From Pyronema omphalodes (Eukaryota; Ascomycota; Pezizomycetes; Pezizales; Pyronemataceae), in assembly GCA_024516155.1 (NCBI GenBank), contig JAJJXM010000022.1, positions 496,001 to 560,000 on the forward strand: a DNA stretch of 64,000 nucleotides, in the 5' to 3' direction. Positions 54,024-64,000 of the stretch are shown here, one piece after another. Within the stretch, counting starts at the first letter, position 1. Every line of letters begins with the position of its first letter. Below the pieces are notes generated by a model that ran no database searches, was not told where the DNA came from, and worked only from the letters and a program-made list of their open reading frames with translations. Position numbers and translations under genes: made by a program.

Positions 54024-55120
54024 GACCAAACATGACAATTCCAAGGTAAATACAGGAAGTATGGATTCAAGAACAAAAGATATACACTCTAGAAATTTCC
54101 TGGTCATAAAACAAATGTTGAAGTCCTTACTACGTCTGCCGTCTATGATCTTTGTACAAATCATTTACATTTTCTCTGCTGTACACACCATCAGCAGCTT
54201 CCAAAATCCATTTGAAATGGTATTGACAAATTGTCAACAATACATGAATTATCTTGAGCTTAGCGAGTTTTATGGCATCCGCGCAGATTTGATTAGATTT
54301 GATTTTCTTAAACGTTCCCGACCTTAAGGCCATGAACTATGCTACAGTCTGAATAAATTTCCAGGCTCAAGCTGTTACCTTAGAGTCTCACTAAGATCCG
54401 CCCCAGAGCGCACTCACTTCATCTCTTAAGCCTGTTACCATCTCTCTTCTTCCTGCTGGTTTTCATCCTCGTCATTACATTTTGGCGCCCTGTAGCATCC
54501 GCGCGGAGCTCAGCAGGCGTTATATGTATACCACTCAACCGCTTCCTAACGACACCTTAAACCCTTTTCAAAGCCTACTTACCAGAAGATCGACACATAC
54601 CGGGAACACAAACCACAATTCATTCAGCTTTAACAACCCAATATCCGCCGCCGATGAGTGATTATAAACGTCATAGATTCCGGATTCTAAATTCTGATCA
54701 GAAAAGACATCTATAGCCACGATATAGCGTCGACCACGTTAATAAACCCATGAAACGTTCGGAGCTCCTAGGTATCCTATGTATCTCCAAGATGTCAGTA
54801 TCGATATCCATTACAATTTACCCTCGCCTGTTTCCCGCAAATTCAACTCTCTCACCCCCTTTTTCCGACCTCCTCATTCACAGCATCTTCACTTCTTCCA
54901 CGTTGCTTCTCCGCTTCCCTATTATCTCCTGCCCCCCCTTTTCGCCGGTGAATGGAAATGCGGTATTTACCTTGGTCACCATATGACGCAATAAATAAAT
55001 CAAAGATAGGAATATTGGTATTTCGGCCCCTAGGAAGAAATATTGAAATGCCAGATGCTTCAATGTGCAGACGGTGCCGGAGTATTGATATCAAAAGGCA
55101 AGTACGTACCTATGTACTAC
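54024..55120. other. Intergenic, with a copy of the 33847 repeat family at 54290-54510
   Basis: No gene seen. 54290-54510 matches 33850-34060 in order: GATTTTCTTAAACGTTCCC, ACCTTAAGG, ATGCTACA, GCTGTTACCTTAGAGTCTC, CCAGAGCGC, CATTACATTTTGG. Confidence 0.65.
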
Positions 55121-55680
55121 CTTGCTTGAACTCAGGGTAGACAGCATCAGGAGGATTCATTTTTTCATTTTCATTTTTTTTTTCTTTCAAAAGGAGGTTT
55201 TCAGTATCCAAAGTTCAACGCAGGAGTTGTTGTATCTGTAATAGATTTTTCTTTCTATATTTATTTATTTCTCAAGATGGAAAATGATCTATGAAACAGG
55301 CTTCATTTTCAATCCATAAGTCCTGATCCTCCTCATCCCATCCTCGCAATCATGTGTAGCAACTAGCATATGTTACTTCAAACGCCGCAGATTCCAATCT
55401 TGTTTGAACTCAAAGGTAGACAGAATCACGAGGATTCTCTTTTTTTTTTTTTTTTTTTTGTCAAAAGAAGGTTTTCTGCATCCAAAGATTAACGCAGGAG
55501 TTGTTATATCCGCAATAGATTTTTCGTTCTATATTTATTTATTTCTCGAGATGAAAAATAATCTATGAAACAGGCTTGATTTTCATATCAATCCACAAGT
55601 CCTGATCCTCCCTCCTCATGTCTTCCTGACTGCCCCATCAACTCCTGTGATGTCACTTCAAACGCCGGAGATTCCACAAT
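55121..55680. repeat. Tandem duplication, unit about 278 bp, two copies
   Basis: Copies 55121-55398 and 55399-55680 share CTTG-TTGAACTC, AACGCAGGAGTTGTT, CTATATTTATTTATTTCTC, TCTATGAAACAGGCTT, AAGTCCTGATCCTCC and ACTTCAAACGCCG blocks with moderate divergence. Non-coding. It ends about 50 bp from the tRNA gene. Confidence 0.85.
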
Positions 55681-55717
55681 TTCTCTGTAATCTCAGCTGA
55701 CAAGAAAATGGAAAAGC

Positions 55718-55723
55718 AAAAAA
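55718..55723 (-). terminator. Pol III terminator (six T)
   Basis: A run of six T on the minus strand, 3 nt after the tRNA discriminator base. Confidence 0.85.
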
Positions 55724-55726
55724 GAC

Positions 55727-55821
55727 CGTCAAGAACAGGATTCGAACCTGCGCGGGCGAACCCATTTGATATCGTCGAAGGTAATTCGAGTCAAACTCCT
55801 TAACCACTCGGACATCTTGAC
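55727..55821 (-). tRNA. trnS-CGA: tRNA-Ser(CGA) with a 14-nt intron
   Basis: Acceptor stem GTCAAGA/TCTTGAC with discriminator G. D arm TCC...GGA, anticodon stem TTTGA/TCAAA, loop CT-CGA-A/A with anticodon CGA at 55788-55786. A 14-nt intron (55784-55771) follows position 37, and its TTCG pairs with the anticodon region, as in other fungal tRNA-Ser(CGA) genes. Long variable arm (GGGTTCGCCC) marks a class II tRNA; T arm GCAGG-TTCGAAT-CCTGT. Reads TCG serine codons. Confidence 0.95.
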
Positions 55822-58712
55822 CTATACTCTACTTTCATAAAAACCCAATACATACGTTATATTACTAGTACGACATTATGTCATCATCCATCGGCATAGC
55901 GAACTTAGTGATCCATAGGCCACTTGCATATTTCTCAACGACGTACATATCAATCATCGGAAAGAAGAAAGTCACGTGGCCTTGGGCTTGTGTAACCAAA
56001 AAAAAAAAAAAAAACAGCTAACATTAACTTCCTGCTATGTATTGACGAATTCTTGTGAAACCCCAATAATTGCTAAACGGCAAATTGTCGGAAGTGGCTA
56101 AAGTATTGTAACTATCACTCAACCGAGATACCTCATTCCTAAACTAGAAGCTCGAAATACTGATAAAACACTAGTAGTTCTAAATTCATAAGTAAATAAA
56201 TAAATAACCATTGTGTGATTATGATTCTTCAGTCATACGACAATTAATCAATCAATCTAACTTCTAGCGCTGTCGATAATGTAATAACCCTGCCTTGCGT
56301 AAACCCAGTAATAGGCACCGGTAAACATCAAAATCCGAATTACCATTCTGAAAGGCTGCAGGGTATATCCCCAACCCGAAGCAGATGATGATAAGAAGGT
56401 TCAAGTTATTAATTTGGTTTTTATAACTATCGATTGCTGATAGCAATTCAGTCTATGATCCATCATCCAGGGAATGATAATAAAAAAAACCAATTCCAGC
56501 GCCCGGGCTTAATCATTGGTTGATGGGTGATGGGTGATGGATGAAGATTTCCCTCAACCTGAAGCAAACTTCTGTTTTTGAATAATTCATAACGCTTGAT
56601 AAAGGTTATAAAAGACTCCCCTACCAGAAATCAACACAAGGATCGATTCAATACAGCTATAAGAATACGTCATGGTATCATTACACCGGCAATTTATTTC
56701 TCATTATGGGGTATATAGATATCGATAACTTATAAGCCGATTCTGTATTCCTACTACATAGTGGTTATAGAATATTATATATCAAGCTCTAGTCTCTAGG
56801 TTCTAGGTTGGAGTAGTTTGTGTAGAATGGATGTATGGCTGAAGAAATGGATCGGAAGCCGCTATATTATGATTATCATGGATGAGTATGTTTCTTTTTT
56901 TTTTCTTTTTTCATCCTCTGGTAACTAGATGGATTGATAGGAACACCGTATGTATGTAGTTGTATTTACCAACTTCCAAGTCCCGTGATAGCACAATTTA
57001 GAAACCTGGGACGCGAGAAGTAATCACCATATCACCATATCACCATATCAACAACTCTACAACCGAGAACCCGACTCCGAGAGTCCAAGTATCCCAGCGC
57101 AGCCAGAACAAGCCCAAAAGCATATCATCTCCAAAATCCAGCATCAATATCTCTGAAAATATCATCGAACTAAAACCGTTTATTTGGAACATACATAACC
57201 CAGCCGCGCAATACCCCAGAATCCCAAACCTCCAATCAAGTCTCCAATCAAGTCTTCAGTCAAGTCTCCAATCAAATCTCCTCATACCATACCAAAAATT
57301 CCCACAATCCTCTCCACTAAGTCCACCAAGTCCACCAAGTCCACCAAGTCCACCAAGTCCACCAAGTCCACCAAGTCCACCAAGTCCACCAAGTCCACCA
57401 AGTCCACCAAGTCCACCAAGTCCACCAAGTCCACCAAGTCCACCAAGTCCACCAAGTCCACCAAGTCCACCAAGTCCACCAAGTCCACCAAGTCCACTTC
57501 CAATCCATCATCCATAACCCCCCCCTCCCCCTGCAAACCTCCCAAACCTCCCAAGCAATACCAGCAAGTTTCCCATTATCCCTCCTCAAGAATAACCAAT
57601 CAACCAATCAACCTAGAAACCAACTAAACAACTAAACAACTAAAACACTAACAAGACCCTATATGTATTCATCTCCAGGTATCTCCTTACATTAATAAAC
57701 CCCAATTCCCAGGCGTGTATGCTGAATTTCTATCCCAAGAGTCAAGGGTCAATAGAGAGGGCCGATTAATGGTAGGCGAAGGAAATGGTAACCAGGAACC
57801 AGCGCCCAGAGTACAGAGTACAGAGTACAGGACTAATTCCCTAGGCCAGGAAGGGGGGAAGGGGGGGGGGGGGGGGATGGTAGAGCTTAACTCATCTCAG
57901 ATTGACTCGAATTAGGTGGTTATGTAAATGGCGCAGGATGGGGCAGGATGGAGTAGGATAATTGATACGGAAGTTTGTTGGATATGGGAGGGTTTGTGGG
58001 TGTAGGTACGGGGATATATGGATGGTAGATGGTGGATGGTAGATGGTGGATGGTGGATTGTGGTTACTGAGACTGGATATTGGGGAGGAATTGGGATTGA
58101 AGGAGGTGTTGGGGCATTGCGCGGGAGAAGGGGGGTTATGGGGGTTCCATAAGGTGATGACGATAGTATATACTATATGAGTTTGCTATGTATATTTGGT
58201 ACAAGTTTTCCTATAAACTACAATAAACGAGTGGAGTGATATAAGTATGATTTATTTCACTATGTAGATATCAACGGTCATGACCATGTTTTCTGGGGAC
58301 CTGGTTTCACTTTGGTAATCCATCATGCATATTATCCTGTCCGCCAAAAGCTTTGCCATTGAAAGCCGTTAATACTTAGTGGATGGAAAAGCATACGCAC
58401 AATAAGTTTCATGGGTTTTGTTATGGATTTCAAATATGATCTGTTTGCATATTAGACGTAACCACTACCCTCTCTCGGATCAAAAAAACAAACAAACCGT
58501 ATGGTATGCCATTCCATTCAATTTCCCTTTCCTGATAACAAAACAAAAAACACCTCTTTGCGCCTACGCCTAAAACCACACAGAATATACCCCCCCCCCC
58601 CCCCCCCCAGTAATTTTTCATATATCGCTTATATAGTAGCCAAAAATCGCCAATATTTGCTGATACTACGCCATCACAACTCCTTCTCTCTCTAGCCGAT
58701 GTTCTTCGGAGC
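55822..58712. other. Intergenic, repeat-rich
   Basis: No supported gene. Contains the 9-bp minisatellite at 57318-57497, poly(G) at 57861-57876, poly(C) at 58590-58608 and short TGGATGGTAGATGG repeats near 58020-58070. Confidence 0.6.
57318..57497. repeat. Minisatellite, 9-bp unit AAGTCCACC, about 20 copies
   Basis: Perfect tandem array of 180 bp. The minus strand reads as Leu-Val-Asp or Trp-Thr-Trp repeats in different frames, which has no other coding support. Confidence 0.95.
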
Positions 58713-59345
58713 TTAGAACAAGGCAACAACCTCAGGGTTGGCCTTGAACGCAAGGTAGTCGGTCATAACGAAGAACGAAATCTCAGTCTCGTGCTCTATA
58801 TATCAAGTATCAGCCAATATCCTTCTCCACATCACCATTCTATCCTCCGTTTCGCCCACGCCAACCACAGATTATACAATCAGAATAGGAATCCACATAC
58901 CGCATCCATATTCCGCCAAAGTCTTAGCGTCATCCGTGAACATCAACTCCTCATTCTCATCCTCCATATTAATGATCAAATTGTTGGTCTTGGTTCCATG
59001 GGCCTTGGTGTAAAGCTTTAGGCTGTCACCGTTGAAAGTTCTGTAGGCCTTGAATGATGGATGGGTCTTGGTGTGTTCGAGGACGCGCTGTTTAAGCTCC
59101 CCCGCGGTCATGGTGGTCAAGTCGATATTGTGGAGGATTACATTCTTGGTTGTGCGGTAGGGGAAGTTCTTGATTACACGGATGGTGAGGGTGGCATCGG
59201 TAACTGGTATGAGGGTTAGAGGGAGTTTGACGGAGGTAGGATACGGAGGGGGGATGGCGTGGGTTCATTGCGGGGTGATGAGGGAAGGAAATGGAAGGTG
59301 CAGGAGCAGGAGAGACGAACTGGGGTGTTCTTGGGCAACGGGCAT
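58713..59345 (-). CDS. UPF0538 family protein (C2orf76-like), three exons
   Basis: Exons 59203-58901 and 58795-58713 are certain: the first reads TDATLTIRVIKNFPYRTTKN through MTAGELKQRV and KAHGTKTNNLIINMEDENEELMF, the second ETEISFFVMTDYLAFKANPEVVALF and TAA. Donor GTATGT, acceptor TATAG, phase fits. The first exon is inferred as 59345-59321 (MPVAQEHP) with a non-consensus donor GTTCGT; this gives 136 aa against about 126 for the human homologue. The fold is ubiquitin-like by family knowledge; the molecular function is unknown in any organism I know of. Confidence 0.82.
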
Positions 59346-61439
59346 CTTGAAGGAAGCTTGTGGATATATGGTTTATGCGTTTATGTGTTGGTGGCGAAGC
59401 GAAGCGAGAATGTTTATTGCGTTGGAGGTGGTGTTAGAGTTGGTAAAATGATGTTGGAGGTGGGTGGGCGGGGTCTTCACGTTGCTATAGACGCTGCGCA
59501 CGCGAAAAGTTTCCGTAACCTGGGGTGGAAGGGGCTAGCGAAGACCCGTGCGCGCATCCTGGCCAGAGAAACGCGATTTGGAAGGCTTTGGAAGGAAGCT
59601 GACTACGCCCTACGTTACGATCTGATTTGGCAGATTATTTCTGACGAAATCATTTCAATCGCGATAAAGATGAGATCGATAACCGAAAACTGGAAACTTA
59701 GGGGATTCGGAGATTACACAGGCGAGATTGGAATTCCCTCCTCCTTCCTTCGGGGGCTTTACGGGCTTAGGCAGGTACATAATCTACATACCTCAACTTT
59801 CCATCGGTATTGGCGTTCAACGAGCGTTTGAAGGCGAAAGGAGGGCTGAGTGAAAGCTTGATCCGATCGACTCGAAATCTCGGCATATAACTCAAAGATA
59901 TAGCTTGATGGTGGAATTCGATCTCCCCGCACTTTGGCGGCAATTTGTCGCCTTTTCTCTGGTTCCCCGGATCTCTTTGGATGATTTTTTGATTGGTTAC
60001 ATCATAGCTCTTCAACATGCCTTTTCGGTTGGCCGGAGTGAGGCGCTAAGGATCTAGACAAACCTTGACGGTCCTTGACAAGCTTTGTTGAAGATGAAGC
60101 AGGATTGGCGGCGGCGGCGGCGGCGGCGAAGGGATAAACGAGGCCCGCTTATGATTATTGTGCCGCTGTTCCTGCTGGCTGAAAGATGGTGTTTGTTGGA
60201 TTGCATTTTGACTTTGTGAACTTGGTGATCTTTGTTGAACGCTGTAAGGATTGTGCTGTTCTGTAGGAGTTGCCAAAATAGTTCATTGGAATGAATCGGG
60301 ATATGAGCTCCGTATGTGTATTCAGGTATCAAGCTGTCGGACATCGAAAAAAAAAAATTTAAAAAAAAAAAAGAAAATTGTCGGAATTTCCCCAGTCCCT
60401 GGCTTCAATTCAAACTTTGCTGTCTTTCTTGCTCATCATCACCAATCTTAGTCGGTCCAACTCTATGTAGAGTCTTTGTGTAATCCCGGTCAATGCAAGT
60501 TCCATTCTTAGCACCTCGGCGGCTGCGAAAGCGGTCGCTTGTCGAACAGTGAACAACGAACACTCAGGTACAACAGAGTTTCTCCGCTTCTTCTTTTCTT
60601 TCCTTCGCTCCACTTCCACTTTCTCCGATCACCAACATCTTTTTACAGCTTCACCCTCCAGACTAGAAGCTTGCGCTTACGGCAGCCGGGTTGCTGAAAC
60701 AAACACGAGCAAAAGTTGTACACTCACATCGACTACCTTCTTGATTGGTGGATCTTGCATTGGTTCAAGGTAAAGCCCAAAGCGAAGGAGGTGAACAAGG
60801 GAAGGAATAAAGGGAGCAAGGACAGCCATAGGAATCATCAGCAGAAGGTGTGCTCGAGTAATCATCAGTAACTCAGGAGGTGTACATCGACATCAGTCAG
60901 TCATCGCTTAACTCGCTTCATCGTCGACGTGGAATTCGATCTTTTTGCTCTGCCGGCCAGCGTCAGATCTCGGTGTCCGAGGGCAATTTCCCCAACCTCA
61001 TTGTGCTAGATCAAAATTGCAGGACATCAAAGTTACCTACCCACAAACATTACCATCAACAACGTGCACGGCCCCGAGCTCCCGTAGAGATTAGACGAGT
61101 CCCCACGTTTCGATTTCTTTAGCTGCGGTACGACATCTCGTTGGTAGCGTAGAAAGCCTGGTCGGTAAGCTCTGGTAAAGGGAAAAAGCGAGCGAATAAA
61201 GGAACCGCAAGACATTGCTGGCCTAGCTGTCGTGTGCTGTCCTCGCCGATGTACGTCCATGTGTTGTCCTTAATCTACCTACCTTCACAGCTAACAGAAA
61301 CCTTATCAACAGTCCTCAGTCTCCTCCACTTGTTACCTACTACTTGTTTGTCTTCGACTTCGACTCCGACCTTGCCCTCGCCCCGCCACTCCCTCGGATA
61401 GCGCAAGCGAGAACTTCGACAACACGAATAAGCCCCCCG
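59346..61439. other. Leader of the PHD gene; possible small minus-strand gene
   Basis: The plus strand from about 60860 is probably the leader of the PHD-finger gene. On the minus strand 60865-60729 has an ATG-initiated hydrophobic stretch (MITRAHLLLMIPMAVLAPFI) followed by a GTGAGT...TTTCAG intron-like interval, and 60066-60262 has a Gln/Ser/Pro-rich frame bounded by splice-like sites and a GCC repeat (60108-60127). I cannot join these into one credible model. Confidence 0.4.
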
Positions 61440-64000
61440 ATGTCGAGGCCGCAAGCAACCCAATTGACATGGCATAACACGCTACCTGAGGATTTTACAA
61501 ACTACGGACGAGGACATACGGCGGCAGCTGGATCAAGGAAACGACAAGCTGCAACGGGATTGGATGCTAGTCTAGCTGGAGGTTCTACACTACAAGCAAC
61601 TGCACCCGGAGATGCTGAGAAGCATATTTCTGGAGATTATAGTGCAGGTGATGCATCACCTACAAAGCGGCACAGGGGGTTAGCGAAGAAGAGTAGCTTG
61701 GCGGGATTAAAGACAGAATCACCAGTGGAGCCCTCTCTATCTGCTTCAATCCCACCACTAAAATGTCCTTCTGCGGAAAACCAAGAAAAGGGCACAGAGC
61801 ATGGAATGCAAACACCCCCTTCCAGCAGCGCCGGAATTAAAAAGCGATCACGGGTTCCGATCCAGCGAAGCCTATCAACAGGCAACACTGTTCTATCTCC
61901 TCCACATACCTCGCCTAGCAAGCTCGCCCTGGCACCTCAAGTAAGCCCGGCGAAACGTCATCAATCTTCAACCTCCGTCTTGAACACAGTCCACTCCCTA
62001 ACCCCCAGACAGCATGCGACTATCAACAGCCTTTCCCCTCGGGATGCAGGCCCGTACACCCAGAAAGCTCTTTACTGGGACGATGGCCTATCTCTTCCCT
62101 CCCTTCCACGACAGGACCAACAACCCGGCTGGAGTGTCATCCGTCAAAACATGTTTACTGCTCGTGCCGTATCCCCCGATCTAACTGCCGACTCAGCAAA
62201 CTTCTTATTTTCCTTTGACTCGGATTACTCAGAGCAACATTACAGCAACTACGCTCCCGGGAGTGTTAACCCAAACCTCTTGTTCTCGGAACCATCATCA
62301 ACAGCCAGCTCCATGATAGATGGTGTCCACGATTCTCACTCCACCAGTCGCGGCCCCTACCATCACCAGAACCTCCAAAGCCAGCGAGAGCAAGAGGAGC
62401 GTAGAGCCCGCAGAGCAGCGAGGAAGGATAAGGGTGATAGTTTTCGCCGGAAACGCAGGCACGAGCACCCTCGAGCCTCCATTATTGAGGGAGAGGTCGA
62501 GAATGACGAAAATGAGGAGAACATCCCATTATATCCTGTGCGGTATTTTAACAAATCTCGGACCTCGCCAACGAAATCAATGTCTTCAACTCGCTCTCAC
62601 ACCGAGGTGGTGCTAACTATCGCCGCGGATGGTAGAGCTATAGCCAAGACCACAGTTATTCATGAACCCGCCGACCCACCCTCCCCGCTTGCCCCAGCAG
62701 ATGTAGATGAGCCGCTCGTAGAAGAGCCGACACCAGACTGGGAATCTGGCGAAGAAAGCGATAGCAGCTTTGATGAAGGCAGTCCCCGAGGATTAGCACC
62801 GGATGGTGGTGAATACCTCTCCTTTCGCCGCCGAAAGCAGGGTATGCGGGAAGGAAGGATTTCAATGCGGGGTTCAAAATCTCGTTCCTCCATCTCTATT
62901 GAGCCATTACGGAAGGACCATACTGTTCCGGTTGCTCCACACACACCGCCGGCCCCTAATGTTCTTCTGCCTGCCACTGGGCTTTTTGCGTTACCACCGG
63001 CGCCAATGCACCCGCACCCAGGGCCTTCGACGTTGTCGGCCACGTCTGGGGCCATCCCTAGAAGAGCGCTGGACTCAAGCCCAAGGCTGCCGGCGCCCTT
63101 CAGAAGTTCACCTCCGCAGCTGAAGAGGCCGGATACTGCGGATGCACCGACCCCGGCTACGATTAGGGATGAAGGTTCGGAGGCGGAGACAGTGGTAGAT
63201 CAAGACCAAGAAATGGAGGATGATGACACCGATGCTGTATCAGCGTTGCGTAAAGTTGTACGAGGAAGAAGCGGAGGGAGTGAAGGTACGTTGACTCGCT
63301 TTTCTTTATTTCCCTATACACTCATTACCTTAACCTAGCTATTTTTACCATTCTAGCCAATTACCTCCGATCTTACCAATAGTGGATACTGACTGACATT
63401 GTAAAGCACCCTCCACAGCCTCAACCATTTCCCGCCCCTCCCTCACCCCTCTCGACCTTGCACCCCGCCTTGCCCCTGGCACCCTCTCCTCGCCCACAAA
63501 GTCCCTTAAGTCCACCCCTCAAATCTCCCCCTCCATTTCTTCCTTCACATCCCGTCGAAAACGTCGCCAACCTGCAGATGGGGGCTACCACCGCCCCAGC
63601 TCTGCTGTATCCAGAGATATTAGCCCGACTACTATTACGGATCCTGATTATGTCAGTGGCACAGATTGTGGATTCACGGAAGAGGAGGAGGCGGGATATG
63701 AAAGGGATGGTGAAGATGGGGAGGCGGATGAAGATGGGGATATGGGGGATATGGCAAGTTATGGGCATGAGGAGGTTGATGATGAGGGTATTACTAGGTG
63801 CCTTTGTGGTAGGGGAGAGGAGGATGGACAGATGGTGCAGTGGTATGTATTTTGCGTGCTGAACGCAAACTCCTTCAACTACGTAACGAGTAACTGCTAA
63901 TACTTCATCGACATAGTGAATCATGCACCTTCTGGCTCCACATTCGATGTCTCGGTCACTCTAAAAAATCACTTCCTCAAGTCTTCGTTTGTCCCTTTTG
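61440..64000 (+). CDS. PHD-finger protein, runs off the window
   Basis: Exons 61440-63285, 63407-63842 and 63917->64000; donors GTACGT and GTATGT, acceptors AAAG and ATAG; phases 1 and 2 agree. Start at the ATG of MSRPQATQLTWHN; no ATG lies closely upstream in frame. Residues 1-600 are mostly disordered but include conserved-looking islands (LPEDFTNYGRGH, QKALYWDDGLSLP, ANFLFSFDSDYSE, TEVVLTIAADGRA). An acidic stretch (ERDGEDGEADEDGDMGD) precedes the PHD finger, whose first ligands are TRCLCG, then across the intron QCESCTFWLHIRC. PHD fingers usually read histone H3 tails, so a chromatin-complex subunit is likely; the specific complex is not determined. The finger is cut by the window edge. 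Confidence 0.88.

Noticed and set aside
44106..54031. 8-bp target duplication for hAT copy 1
   Set aside because: CTGGGCCT on the left and GACCAAAC on the right do not match, so I do not claim one.
57282..57607. Leu-Val-Asp and Trp-Thr-Trp repeat ORFs
   Set aside because: Created by the 9-bp minisatellite; no flanking coding signal.

Overview
The window reads as nuclear DNA of a filamentous ascomycete (Pezizomycotina). Genes have short GT-AG introns of about 60-340 nt, several with ACTAAC-like branch points. Protein families are fungal: a BNI4-like bud-neck protein, an Arl3/ARFRP1 GTPase, and a C2H2 zinc-finger/ankyrin protein of a type common in moulds. Transposons are fungal chromoviruses, a Tad-like LINE and hAT-like elements. 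The lineage cannot be fixed further from sequence alone.

Layout. 1-1804 (-): 5' part of an alpha/beta-hydrolase gene running off the left edge. 5038-5922 (-): three-exon ARFRP1/Arl3 GTPase. 8856-9287 (+): small acidic hypothetical protein. 11263-17520 (+): complete Ty3/gypsy chromovirus, one SNP between its 624-bp LTRs, TSD GTAGA, with one TGA inside the reverse transcriptase. 17.5-27.4 kb: gene-poor. 27458-29920 (+): BNI4-like gene. 32642-33846 (+): unrecognised three-exon gene with a perfect 54-bp coding duplication. 34-40.8 kb: gene-poor with LINE 3'-end relics. 40847-43524 (+): zinc-finger/ankyrin gene with eight near-identical 102-bp repeats. 44114-54023: a four-level transposon nest. 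55727-55821 (-): intron-containing tRNA-Ser(CGA). 58713-59345 (-): UPF0538 family protein. 61440->64000 (+): PHD-finger protein running off the right edge.

The main discovery is the nest. An hAT-like element (copy 1, reversed) was invaded by a 5'-truncated LINE (13-bp TSD). The LINE was invaded by a second hAT-like element (perfect terminal inverted repeats, 8-bp TSD GATCTTGG). That element was invaded by a 7.5-kb chromovirus whose 1014-bp LTRs look identical. The nest also identifies the LINE 3' end, a GGCCT-nnn-AGGCC hairpin followed by a variable A-rich tail, and so explains at least six other relics in the window.

The second chromovirus carries a third ORF that starts 2 nt after the pol stop. 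It encodes a cysteine/histidine cluster and a C-terminal membrane helix, and its last 38 codons lie across the PPT/LTR junction. Both chromoviruses share a G GGA AAA -1 frameshift heptamer at the end of gag. Both also have a 9-10 nt complement between the primer-binding site and an LTR segment 38 nt downstream of a TATA box, the signature of Tf1-type self-priming.
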